DNA from: JAJYTL01 sp046705265
Lineage (GTDB): Bacteria > Pseudomonadota > Alphaproteobacteria > Ferrovibrionales > Ferrovibrionaceae
Length of the DNA: 7,132 bases
Assembly (NCBI GenBank): GCA_046705265.1
Contig: JBJKQL010000095.1
Location: forward strand, 1-7,132
Reading direction: 5' to 3'
Shown: in pieces, positions 1 to 6,458 of the stretch
Layout of the letters: each line of letters opens with the position of its first letter
How positions within the stretch are numbered: the stretch's first letter is position 1
The notes under the pieces: generated by a model
Told to the model about the DNA's origin: nothing
The model's database searches: none
The model's input: the letters and a program-made list of their open reading frames with translations, nothing else
Position numbers and translations under genes: made by a program

Positions 1-746
1 GTGATGCGGGCGTTGGGCAGGTGTTCCGTCACGCCTTCGATGAAGGCCGGCGACATGTCGATGCTCACCGAGCGCACCTGCCCGGGCGCGCCCTTGTGCG
101 CCGTCAGGTCATCGGCGAACCGCGCGATGGTCTCGGCGTCCTTGCCCTTGGTCTCGAAGACCACCTTGCGGGCGGCGGCATCGGCCGCGATGGTCAGGTA
201 ATTATCGCCCCGGCGCGAGGATGTCTCATCGATCGCCACGGCGGTCACGGCCGAGAAATCCGCCTCGGCAAGGGCGAGGTCGACATAGCGCGAGCAGATC
301 GCGTGCACCCGATGCCAAGACTCGCCTGCCAGCCTGGCCACAGCAGCAAAGGTCATCTCCTGCGCCATCGCCAGAACCAGTGCCTCGAACAGCAGCGTAA
401 ACCCGGACAGCTTGCCGACCCATTCGGGCTCAACCTGGAGGACCCGCCCACCGGGCAGCTTGACCCGCGGCGTCCTCACCTCCAAGAAGCAATCGTGCTG
501 GAAGAAGTTCAGGTGCCGCAGCCGCTCTATCCGCGTGTCGTGAACTGGGTGCAGCCCATCGACGCCCGGCGCCGGGAACCTGGTTCCGGCAACAAAGTTC
601 ACCCTGATTGTCAGCGTCTTCTGAGCCGCATCGAAATTGATCCCCTCGACGTACCATGGCTTCGCAATGCCAAGGGCCGCTTCAAACAACTGGTTCTGCA
701 CACCCGCTCCTTTGCTTCCAAGGCCGAATGCGGCCCCGTGCCGCAT
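1..746 (-). CDS. ISL3-family transposase, partial (C-terminus beyond window)
   Basis: This is the DDE transposase of an ISL3-type insertion sequence, which cuts and pastes its own element. The minus-strand frame is open from an ATG at 744-746 to the window edge, giving about 248 residues; a stop at 783-785 closes the frame upstream. Recognisable family blocks in order are HPVHDTRIERLRHLNFFQHD, a PRVKLPGGRV segment, LSGFTLLFEALVLAMAQEM and SWHRVHAIC. They are followed by the catalytic core with AIDETSSRRGDNYLT (first Asp) and SIDMSPAFIEGVTEHLPNAR (second Asp). The last catalytic acidic residue would lie in the missing part. The CxxC zinc pair common near the N-terminus of many ISL3 transposases is not visible; the equivalent region reads APGVDGLHPVHD. 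No frameshift is seen within the window. The start is approximate: ATG 744-746 is the only ATG upstream of the conserved block and no strong ribosome binding site was confirmed. Confidence 0.9.
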   Translation of the reverse strand, partial: MRHGAAFGLGSKGAGVQNQLFEAALGIAKPWYVEGINFDAAQKTLTIRVNFVAGTRFPAPGVDGLHPVHDTRIERLRHLNFFQHDCFLEVRTPRVKLPGGRVLQVEPEWVGKLSGFTLLFEALVLAMAQEMTFAAVARLAGESWHRVHAICSRYVDLALAEADFSAVTAVAIDETSSRRGDNYLTIAADAAARKVVFETKGKDAETIARFADDLTAHKGAPGQVRSVSIDMSPAFIEGVTEHLPNARI

Positions 747-842
747 CCAGCCTCGTTCAATTGTCGTCTCCTGCGGGCGCCGTCAAGGATCCGCTTCGCC
801 GGGCTGCGCGCGCCCTTGACCGCCCCCTCCGGACCGAACACC

Positions 843-869
843 TACCCACTCGTTTTTCAAAAGAGGCTC
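843..869. repeat. candidate terminal inverted repeat of the ISL3 element
   Basis: About 100 bp upstream of the transposase start, the minus strand reads GAGCCTCTTTTGAAAAACGA and continues GTGGGTAGG, ending at an AT-rich flank (AAATATTG on the plus strand from 870). ISL3-family ends commonly start with GG(C/G)TCTTT-like sequence and duplicate about 8 bp of AT-rich target, so this is a plausible outer end. The partner repeat lies outside the window, so the boundary is an inference. Confidence 0.35.
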
Positions 870-1077
870 AAATATTGAGAGGCCACTTGGCTAGCAGGTT
901 GCGGTCTCCAGGGCAGCTCTCGCGAAGACACACCCCGACAACGTTCCGTTCATCACTTTTTGAGTAAGATTGAGAGTTGTCGGCAGCCGGGCATTCGTTG
1001 GTATCGCGCTCTAAGGCGATGCAGTTAACGACTGCGGAGAACCGCGCATCTAGATACGGCACTCTTACTGGTTCTGT
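870..1077. other. intergenic region with no supported gene
   Basis: Between the probable ISL3 end and the epimerase leader I see no convincing coding frame on either strand and no clear sigma-70 promoter. The 64-codon minus frame here has no recognisable motif and no good ribosome binding site. Confidence 0.5.
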
Positions 1078-1096
1078 GGCGTCCTTGTGGGACGCC
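1078..1096 (+). promoter_or_regulatory. small hairpin in the leader of the epimerase gene
   Basis: A perfect 7-bp inverted repeat, GGCGTCC / GGACGCC with a 5-nt loop, ends 8 nt before the ribosome binding site of the epimerase. In the mRNA it would form a stable stem just upstream of the Shine-Dalgarno sequence. It could influence translation or mRNA stability, or be incidental. Confidence 0.35.
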
Positions 1097-1104
1097 TAGC
1101 GTGG

Positions 1105-1109
1105 AAGGA
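1105..1109 (+). promoter_or_regulatory. ribosome binding site deciding the epimerase start
   Basis: AAGGA lies 7 nt before the ATG at 1117. This favours that start over the in-frame GTG at 1087, which would put the leader hairpin inside the gene and add ten residues ahead of the Rossmann strand. Confidence 0.7.
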
Positions 1110-1116
1110 AAACGGA

Positions 1117-2088
1117 ATGGCCAAATACCTCGTGACAGGCGGATGTGGGTTTATTGGCTCGCATCTTTGTGACGCGCTGGTAGCTCGCGGGGACGAAGTG
1201 CGTGTCCTGGATGATCTTTCCACGGGCAAGCACGAAAACCTCGCTCGGGGCGCGGAACTCGTCCATGGCAGCGTCACGGATTCGGCCTTGGTTCGCCGTG
1301 CAGTAGAAGGTATCGAAGGATGTTTTCAACTCGCGGCGGTCGCGTCGGTCGCGCGCGGGATCCATGAATGGCTTTACACACACCAAGTCAATGTAGGAGG
1401 CGCCGTCACGATATTCGAGGCGGTACGGGATCTGCCGAAGCCGGTTCCCGTCGTCTATGCCTCGTCTGCGGCCGTTTATGGGGAGCCCGGCTCTCTCCCG
1501 CTCGAAGAGACGTCGGAAAAACGTCCGCTTTCCGCCTATGGCGCGGACAAATATGGATGCGAGCTGCATGCCTTTGTGGCCACGACCGTACACGGCATTC
1601 CCACCGTTGGACTGCGTTTCTTCAACGTTTATGGGCCTCGGCAGGACCCAGGCTCACCCTACTCGGGTGTCATCTCTATTTTTGCCGAGAAGATCAGCCG
1701 CGAAGAACCGATCACAATATTTGGTGACGGAGAGCAGACGCGGGACTTCATTTATGTGGCCGATGTCGTGCGTGCTCTGCTGTCATCTATGTCGCTACGT
1801 CCGGCTTCTCCGGAGGTTCTCAACGTGTGTTCGGGAAAGGCGATTTCGGTCTGTGAACTCGCGGAGCGAATCGCCCGAATTACCGGACGGAAGCCGCGTA
1901 TTGCTTTCGGGGAGCGGCGCTTAGGGGATATCAGAAATTCCGTGGGATCTTCAGCTTTGAGCCGGACCCGTCTCAGGCTTCAGGAGCCGGTTGATCTCGA
2001 CGCCGGTCTTAGCAAACTGCTGGCTTGGCTATCCCGCGAGAATGCTGGTGTTTGCCGGCACCACGATGTTTTGCTCACTCACTCGTGA
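1117..2088 (+). CDS. NAD-dependent sugar-nucleotide epimerase/dehydratase (UDP-hexose 4-epimerase-like)
   Basis: A 323-residue extended short-chain dehydrogenase that probably interconverts UDP-sugars at C4, for example UDP-GlcNAc and UDP-GalNAc or UDP-Glc and UDP-Gal, in the cytoplasm to feed polysaccharide synthesis. The N-terminal Rossmann motif TGGCGFIG (residues 7-14) starts right after the chosen Met. The acidic turn LDDLSTGKHENL (31-42), the Ser site YASSAAVYG (114-122) and the catalytic pair YGADK (Tyr141, Lys145) are all present. They are followed by LRFFNVYGPRQDP and the substrate-domain block FGDGEQTRDFIYVADVVRAL (202-221). Length is normal for the family. The last 15 or so residues (GVCRHHDVLLTHS) look non-conserved. 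RQDPGSPYSGVISIF resembles 4-epimerases acting on UDP-N-acetylhexosamines, but the substrate cannot be fixed from sequence alone. A decayed galE follows on the same strand 83 bp downstream, so the pair may once have been part of one sugar-nucleotide cluster. Confidence 0.9.
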   Translation: MAKYLVTGGCGFIGSHLCDALVARGDEVRVLDDLSTGKHENLARGAELVHGSVTDSALVRRAVEGIEGCFQLAAVASVARGIHEWLYTHQVNVGGAVTIFEAVRDLPKPVPVVYASSAAVYGEPGSLPLEETSEKRPLSAYGADKYGCELHAFVATTVHGIPTVGLRFFNVYGPRQDPGSPYSGVISIFAEKISREEPITIFGDGEQTRDFIYVADVVRALLSSMSLRPASPEVLNVCSGKAISVCELAERIARITGRKPRIAFGERRLGDIRNSVGSSALSRTRLRLQEPVDLDAGLSKLLAWLSRENAGVCRHHDVLLTHS

Positions 2089-2171
2089 ATGTGGCTTTCT
2101 GACAAAAAGGATCGCGGTTTCTTAGCGTGCCTCCTGCCCCCGTGCCTTCCCGGAGGGGCGAGTCGAGTTAG
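2089..2171. other. spacer between epimerase and galE relic
   Basis: No gene is supported. A GCCCC ... GGGGC pair around 2138-2161 could form a weak stem, but there is no following T-run, so I do not call a terminator. I searched here for the central part of GalE (the YxxxK block) and did not find it, so the relic downstream appears 5'-truncated. Confidence 0.4.
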
Positions 2172-2673
2172 GTGGTTTCGCGCGGCATGAATATGGCAGG
2201 AGCCGATCCGGAGGCCCGAATCGGTCAGCCAACGTATAATACTACCGATTTGATCAAAGTAGCCTACCGAGGGGCTCTGAGCCTCCGCGGCTAGCTCCAA
2301 AGATCCGGCACGGATTACCCAACCCCGATGGGACATTCAGTCGAGACTATCTCCACCCCGAGGATCTGGCTCGCACTTACCTGGGTTCCTCGGGTCGCCT
2401 ATTTAGCTGCTGGCGGAAAGTCGCAGGTTGTCAATTGCGGCTACGCTGGCGATACAGGCTACGAGAGGTGGTAGGGGCTGTGAAGCGGGTGGGCGACGTC
2501 GATTTCCCGATTGTCGTAGCGGACAGGCGACCCCGGAATCCTTGCAGCCTCATGACAGGCAACTCCCTTACTCCAGCGTTGTTGTCGGCCGGAAGCCGCA
2601 GTACTACGATCTAATTCGGATCGTTAAAGACGCGTGGCGTTGGGTGAGAAATCTTGTAGAGAAGGGCTGCTGA
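2172..2673 (+). pseudogene. galE: decayed UDP-glucose 4-epimerase (galE) C-terminal half
   Basis: No single frame is coding, but successive frames rebuild the C-terminal half of GalE in order. Frame A (from 2172) gives VVSRGMNMAGADPEARIGQP, matching the family's LRYFNVAGADPDGRIGE. After a stop at 2292-2294 it continues GTDYPTP, ending near 2325. A one-base loss moves to frame B (2327-2383): DGTFSRDYLHPEDLARTYL, matching GT-x-RDYIHVxDLAxAHL. Frame A resumes at 2409-2465: AGGKSQVVNCGYAGDTGYE. Frame B resumes near 2459: LREVVGAVKRVGDVDFPIVV followed by ADRRPRNPCSL. The last shift, near 2585, leads to KPQYYDLIRIVKDAWRWVRN and a stop at 2671-2673, matching the normal GalE ending (PxYDDLxxIVxHAWxWE). 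The N-terminal NAD-binding half is absent. The product cannot be functional. What is seen is the ordered multi-frame match; assignment to galE rather than another 4-epimerase rests on family knowledge. Confidence 0.85.
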
Positions 2674-2716
2674 CGCCCTCGCCTCGTGCCCGCGCGATCA
2701 GGGGGAGGGGGCCGGT

Positions 2717-2926
2717 TCACGCGATCATCCGAATGGCCAACTCTCCAATTGCGAGCCACAGACTAAGGGATAACAGCGCGATGATGGGAGCGGCGACGGG
2801 CCAGGGGAGGCGATCTGAACGCGGAAGAGTCTGCAATGGCGGCTTGGGCGGGGCTTGCCACGCAGCCGGAAGGGCATAAAAGGTCGCACCAGACTTGCTC
2901 TGGATTGGTTGAGGAAAGAGAGACAT
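2717..2926 (-). CDS. hypothetical small single-pass membrane protein
   Basis: A 69-residue frame with a proline-rich N-terminal half (AAWQAPPKPPLQTLPRSDRL, residues 21-40) and a C-terminal hydrophobic segment of about 23 residues (roughly 44-66, including APIIALLSLSLWLAIGELAI), suggesting a tail-anchored inner-membrane protein. The start at 2924-2926 is chosen because GGGAG sits 8 nt upstream on the minus strand; an ATG at 2996-2998 would give 93 residues, but its GGAG is only about 3 nt away. I do not recognise a family. It is convergent with the galE relic, whose stop lies 43 bp from its own. It could be a real accessory gene or a chance frame; the hydrophobic tail and good ribosome binding site are the only support. 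Confidence 0.4.
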   Translation of the reverse strand: MSLFPQPIQSKSGATFYALPAAWQAPPKPPLQTLPRSDRLPWPVAAPIIALLSLSLWLAIGELAIRMIA

Positions 2927-3051
2927 CGGCGAAACTCCCGGCCGCTCGATCCATAAAACAGCAGGGTGTTCCGGTAGCGACGGACCGGAACCTGCCATAG
3001 CTCCGATATACCGCGATGCTAGGGAAGATCTCTTAACGATCAGTTAATTGA

Positions 3052-3201
3052 GGGGATTACCGGCTCGTTGGTGCTGGGTCGTGGCAAGGTTCGCGGGTCA
3101 GCTTTGTTCAGATTTATAGTGACGGAGATGCTGCCTCGACGCTCATCAAAACGGATCCGCTATTGCTCAGAGGAATGGATCCAGCAAGTGCGCGGGTATG
3201 A
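3052..3201 (+). pseudogene. possible coding remnant, unrecognised
   Basis: This plus-strand frame has no usable start codon before its Met at 3175 and is preceded by a stop at 3049-3051. It reads like real protein: GDYRLVGAGSWQGSRVSFVQ, then IYSDGDAASTLIKTDPLLLR, then GMDPASARV and a TGA at 3199-3201. Such a composition, with few rare residues and alternating hydrophobic positions, would fit the C-terminal end of a gene whose start has been lost. I do not recognise the family. It lies just outside the IS21-type unit, so an insertion or decay event may have removed the rest. It may equally be chance. Confidence 0.25.
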
Positions 3202-3260
3202 GCGCGGTATCGTGCGGCATGGCGGTAGGTTCAGCACAATGAACGTGGCCGCGATGGTTG

Positions 3261-3319
3261 CCCGGCAGGGTCGGATGGCGCGAAGGGCGTAGCCCGTAGC
3301 GCCATCCGACCCTGCCGGG
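3261..3319. repeat. 21-bp perfect inverted repeat (long hairpin) beyond istB
   Basis: The arms at 3261-3281 and 3299-3319 are perfect reverse complements (the core of the left arm is GGCAGGGTCGGATGGCGC). They enclose a 17-nt loop that itself holds GGGC-GTA-GCCC. On the plus strand the hairpin is followed 8 nt later by TTTTT (3327-3331). It could therefore stop transcription entering the element from the left, antisense to istB. For istB's own transcript there is no T-run on the far side. It may also be a repetitive palindrome or a structural part of the element's right end. Confidence 0.8.
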
Positions 3320-3350
3320 GACGCCGTTTTTATTGGGGATGATCAGGCCG

Positions 3351-4181
3351 CTATTCGGCTGTGGAGGGCGGTCGGCTGGCGGCGGCGCGGCGTGCCGGAC
3401 GCTCCGGGGCGGTGACCGCGGGCGGCGAGCCTGCCCTGGCAGAAGCAGGGGGCACTGACTCCGGGTCACTGCGCAGCGTCGGGCCGTCGATGTGGATCTT
3501 GATGCAGTGATGCTCCAGGCGGTCACGCAGCGCGTCGACCAGGGGCTTTTTCTGGAAGAGGTCGTACCATTCCTCTGGATCGAGATTGGAGGTGATGATC
3601 GTCGAGACGCGGTTGTAGCGCATGTCCATGAGCCGGAAGAAGGCGTTGACCTGTTCCGGTTTGAGCGTCAGGTAGCCCAATTCGTCAACGATCATAGGCT
3701 GTAATCTGGCGAGTTGGGTGAGCAGCCTTTGCGACGTATGGTCGGCCAGCGACGCATAGAGTTCGTCGAGCAACTCCTGGGCATTGTAGAAGCGACCGCG
3801 ATGGCCGTTCAAGCAAGCCTCGCGCAGCAGGCCCAGAGCTATTCCCGTCTTTCCCGTGCCGGGTTTGCCGATCAGCAGGATGTTCTCGGCGCGGCGCAGG
3901 AAGTCGAGCCCGGCGAGGCTCTTGATCTGCGCCTTGCTGACGCCGGGCTGGCGGTCGAAGGGGAAGCTGTCGATTGTCCAGCGCCAGGGCAGACGGGCTT
4001 CCCGGAGGCGGTAGGCAAGGCGGCGTTCGCGGCGGAAGGCGGCTTGATGGCCGAGCAGCCGATAGAGCAGTTCCGAACCGGACATGGCCTCGCGCTCGGC
4101 CTGGTCGAGTTCGGCATCGAGGGCGCCGGCCATGCCGTGCAGGCGCAGGTCGGCGAGCAATGTGCGGATCCGGTCACGCAT
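3351..4181 (-). CDS. istB: IS21-family AAA+ helper ATPase IstB
   Basis: A 276-residue transposition helper that uses ATP to assemble on target DNA and deliver it to IstA. Residues 1-60 form the usual N-terminal helical region (LRLHGMAGALDAELDQAERE). The AAA+ core follows: Walker A GKPGTGKT (105-112), Walker B MIVDELGY (163-170), sensor-1 TIITSNLDPEEW (194-205) and the arginine-containing DALRDRLEHHCIKIHIDGPT. After about residue 235 there is a Pro/Ala/Arg-rich tail typical of variable IstB C-termini. The ATG at 4179-4181 is preferred: GGCGGTG lies about 6 nt upstream, and it overlaps the istA stop by 8 nt (ATGCGTGA), a coupling arrangement. An in-frame GTG at 4188-4190 would add three residues. 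No key residue is missing, so the protein is probably active. Confidence 0.93.
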   Translation of the reverse strand: MRDRIRTLLADLRLHGMAGALDAELDQAEREAMSGSELLYRLLGHQAAFRRERRLAYRLREARLPWRWTIDSFPFDRQPGVSKAQIKSLAGLDFLRRAENILLIGKPGTGKTGIALGLLREACLNGHRGRFYNAQELLDELYASLADHTSQRLLTQLARLQPMIVDELGYLTLKPEQVNAFFRLMDMRYNRVSTIITSNLDPEEWYDLFQKKPLVDALRDRLEHHCIKIHIDGPTLRSDPESVPPASARAGSPPAVTAPERPARRAAASRPPSTAE

Positions 4182-5565
4182 CGTCGTCACCGCCGATATC
4201 GAGGGCGAAGAAGTCGCCGGCCACCTGCTTCAGAATGAGCGATTCCAGACGGCCGAGATCGAACATGCCGTAATGGAGCGCCTGTTCGACGGCGGCAATG
4301 AACGGCCCGGCCGGGTAGGTCCGTTTCAGTTCCAGCAGCCGGCGAAGCGCCCGCCGGCCCCAGCCGTGGGCGCGCGATTTCAGTGCCGCGGCGTAGCGGT
4401 CGAGACTCGGGTGGTGGCCGGTCAGCAGGCCTTCTTCCTTGGCCGTGCCGCGGTTCCGGCGCTCCGGAATGGTGTGATGGCCCGGCAGCGTGCTCCTTGC
4501 GTCGCGCTGACCGATCAGCCGCGGATGCACCGCGATCGTCACGTCCCGCTTGCCGATCCGGATCTCGGCGGGGAACTTGTAGACGGCGACCGCCTGGCCG
4601 ACGAAGCGCTCGGGCACGGAATAGCGATTGCTATCGACCGACACATAGCCGTGCATGTCGACGACGCGCTCCAGCAGTTCGTAGACCGGCGGCAGCGCCT
4701 CGGGCAGCGGCTGCAGGTGCGGTTTCTCGATCTGATACGCCGCTTCCGGCGACATGCCGAGGGTCCGCTTCGGCTTGGCGTTGGCGACTTGGCGGCACCA
4801 GTCGACGGCTTGGCAGTTCAGATCGGCGTAATCGTCGAAGGTGCGCCCTGCCAGGAAGTTGGATTCGATGTAGTAAAACGGGCGCTCGATTCTGGCTTTT
4901 CTATCGGGATGCCCGACGCGATGGGCCTTGAATCGAAAGCCCAGGGTGCGGGCGAAGGCCAGCATCTCCGGCGCGATGACGGCGTCGGCGCCGGAACCGG
5001 CGGCGAGGATGACGCTGGTATTGTCGATCACGCAGACCGGGCAGCTGCCGCCCATGAAGCGCACCGCGTCGAGCAGGAACGCCTTCGCCTCGAGGCGGGT
5101 GAAGCGTGGATAGTATTGGAAGAACAGCCGGCGGGAATAGGCCAGCACCAACCCGGCGCACTGGGCGGTGACGGTCTTTTCGCCCATGACGATGCGGTGC
5201 GGCGAGGTGTCGTGCTGCATCTCCTGGCCGGGGACGAAGTCATATTCGCCGGCGCGCCGCGGCGGAGCGCGCAAGCCGGCCTCGCGAACCCACCGGGTCA
5301 GGGTGCTGTAGGCCACGTCGATATCGTCCTCGGCAAGCAATTCCCTGACCCGCACGACATTGCCGCGGGCCCGCTCGAACGCGGCCTTCAGCCTGGCCAG
5401 CGTCTCTTCCGGGCACGGTGGTCCGTCGGTCGGGATGTCGTCCGGTTCGTCCAGAATTCGCCGCACGGTGTTACGCGACAGGCCCAGCGACTTGGCGATC
5501 TCGCGCCGGCTCTTGCCTTGCGCCGCCAGGGCTCGCACCACTTTCCTGATCTCGCTCGGGGTCAT
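4174..5565 (-). CDS. istA: IS21-family transposase IstA
   Basis: A 463-residue DDE transposase that binds the element ends and carries out strand transfer with IstB. The N-terminal helix-turn-helix is clear (GKSRREIAKSLGLSRNTVRR, about 17-36), followed by a second DNA-binding region (AYSTLTRWVREAGL, 85-98). The retroviral-integrase-like core has QHDTS (Asp119), VIDNTSV (Asp181) and ARIERPFYYIESNFL (Glu227), consistent with an intact DDE triad. The C-terminal domain includes SVDSNRYSVPERFVGQAV, usual for IS21 IstA. The ATG at 5563-5565 is chosen because GAGAGGTG lies about 5 nt upstream; an ATG at 5584-5586 would put that site inside the gene. Its first 95 nt overlap the end of the parB-like gene in another frame, and its stop overlaps the istB start, so all three are probably translated from one message. 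Confidence 0.93.
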   Translation of the reverse strand: MTPSEIRKVVRALAAQGKSRREIAKSLGLSRNTVRRILDEPDDIPTDGPPCPEETLARLKAAFERARGNVVRVRELLAEDDIDVAYSTLTRWVREAGLRAPPRRAGEYDFVPGQEMQHDTSPHRIVMGEKTVTAQCAGLVLAYSRRLFFQYYPRFTRLEAKAFLLDAVRFMGGSCPVCVIDNTSVILAAGSGADAVIAPEMLAFARTLGFRFKAHRVGHPDRKARIERPFYYIESNFLAGRTFDDYADLNCQAVDWCRQVANAKPKRTLGMSPEAAYQIEKPHLQPLPEALPPVYELLERVVDMHGYVSVDSNRYSVPERFVGQAVAVYKFPAEIRIGKRDVTIAVHPRLIGQRDARSTLPGHHTIPERRNRGTAKEEGLLTGHHPSLDRYAAALKSRAHGWGRRALRRLLELKRTYPAGPFIAAVEQALHYGMFDLGRLESLILKQVAGDFFALDIGGDDDA

Positions 5566-6445
5566 CGCAACACCTCTCGATCTCATCGGTCAGCGCATGC
5601 GTCGCCGCCCGCAGGCGGGCCACCGCCATCCACAGAAAGGCCGGCAACGGGCGCAGTGTCGCCAAGCGCTTGCGCAAGCGCGCCATCACCGCCTCGATGA
5701 TCTGCAGATCGCTCGCACAGTCGCCCTCCGGACCGTCGCGCAGCTTGGCGCCTTCACGCTGTTCGTCGCGTTCCCGCACGGCATCGAGAAGCAGGCGCGG
5801 CTGGGCGACCATCCGCTCGCGCACCACCCGGCTTGCCTTCTGGTATTGCTCGAACCAGTTGCGCAGATCGCGGGTCGACAATGGCGCACCGCGTAGCGCC
5901 GCCAGCAGCCGATCGGCATGACTGCCATTGGCGCGCGCCAATGGAGCGAACACACGGGTGGCGGACCATGTCGATAGCGATCCCTCGCGCACCGCCTCGA
6001 CGATGCTCTCCGGCAACCCGGACAACAGGGCCAGCCGCCGGTTCACCCAGCTGACGTCGCGTCCGCACCGGCGGGCCACTTCGTTCTGTGACAGCCCCAG
6101 TCCGCCGATCAGTTCACGCACCAACGACGCCTCTTCGATCGCCGCAAACGATCGGCCCTGACCGCGGCTCAGAACGCCGATCAGCGCGTCGGCCAGGTCG
6201 CAGTTCCAGCGATCGACACTGGCGGTGTCCCGACCAAGCCGGCGCAATGCCGCGATGCGCCGATAACCGTCGACCAGCACGAAGCCTTCGCCGCCGGCGC
6301 CGGCCACAGCGACACAAGGCACGATCTGGCCGCACTGCTCGATCGACCGGGCGATCCGTTCCACCGCCTGCGGCTCCGCCAGGCGGGTCCCGGCGAAGCG
6401 CAGCTCCAGGCGATGCAGATCAAGGTCCAGGCGCTGAATGTCCAT
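5471..6445 (-). CDS. ParB/Spo0J-like DNA-binding protein associated with IS21 transposase
   Basis: A 324-residue ParB-family protein. The N-terminal ParB domain spans about 15-95: LAEPQAVERIARSIEQCGQI (22-41), then FVLVDGYRRIAALRRLGRD (55-73) at the place of the GERRxRA nucleotide-binding box. The central helix-turn-helix follows: IEEASLVRELIGGLGLSQNE (103-122), then VARRCGRDVSWVNRRLALLS, very like ParB's parS-recognising helices. The Glu of GERR is Tyr (G60-Y61-R62-R63), and the position of the usual ENxQR motif reads LSRGQGR, so two acidic/amide residues tied to CTP hydrolysis are missing. No ParA is present. The last 30 or so residues overlap istA. The start follows the upstream gene's stop by 13 nt with only a weak GGG-type site, suggesting coupled translation. 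By position it probably works in transposition, its control, or element maintenance, rather than chromosome segregation; that is inference. Confidence 0.85.
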   Translation of the reverse strand: MDIQRLDLDLHRLELRFAGTRLAEPQAVERIARSIEQCGQIVPCVAVAGAGGEGFVLVDGYRRIAALRRLGRDTASVDRWNCDLADALIGVLSRGQGRSFAAIEEASLVRELIGGLGLSQNEVARRCGRDVSWVNRRLALLSGLPESIVEAVREGSLSTWSATRVFAPLARANGSHADRLLAALRGAPLSTRDLRNWFEQYQKASRVVRERMVAQPRLLLDAVRERDEQREGAKLRDGPEGDCASDLQIIEAVMARLRKRLATLRPLPAFLWMAVARLRAATHALTDEIERCCDDPERDQESGASPGGARQEPARDRQVAGPVA

Positions 6446-6458
6446 GCGCCCAAAGCTA

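Noticed and set aside
21..878. Plus-strand frame of 285 codons at the left end
   Set aside because: It is antisense to the ISL3 transposase, which shows conserved blocks with both visible catalytic Asp residues. The plus-strand translation is low-complexity and motif-free.
868..1062. Minus-strand 64-codon frame between the ISL3 end and the epimerase
   Set aside because: No motif, no convincing ribosome binding site, and it crosses the probable ISL3 boundary flank.
2079..2336. Minus-strand 85-codon frame
   Set aside because: It lies opposite the galE relic, has no recognisable motif, and would cover the end of the epimerase gene.
2428..2673. Plus-strand 81-codon frame as an independent small gene
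   Set aside because: Only its last 30 or so residues are meaningful, and they match the C-terminus of GalE; the earlier part is an out-of-frame reading of the same relic.
3068..3292. Plus-strand 74-codon frame running into the hairpin
   Set aside because: Its end is made of the inverted repeat, composition is Arg/Met-rich and unstructured, and no ribosome binding site was seen. The neighbouring frame at 3052-3201 looks more protein-like.
3714..4238. Plus-strand 174-codon frame opposite istB
   Set aside because: Shadow of IstB, whose Walker A and B motifs are unambiguous on the minus strand.
5666..5681. Perfect 16-bp palindrome GCGCTTGCGCAAGCGC inside the parB-like gene, with some likeness to the TTGCAA core of the three repeats
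   Set aside because: It encodes ARLRKRL, where alternating Arg/Leu/Lys codons in high-GC DNA readily create such palindromes; there is no second copy and no conserved context.
4084..5700. Very long plus-strand frame of 538 codons across the transposase genes
   Set aside because: It is antisense to istA and parts of its neighbours, which have clear family motifs; high GC content keeps the opposite frame open. Its translation shows no recognisable domain.
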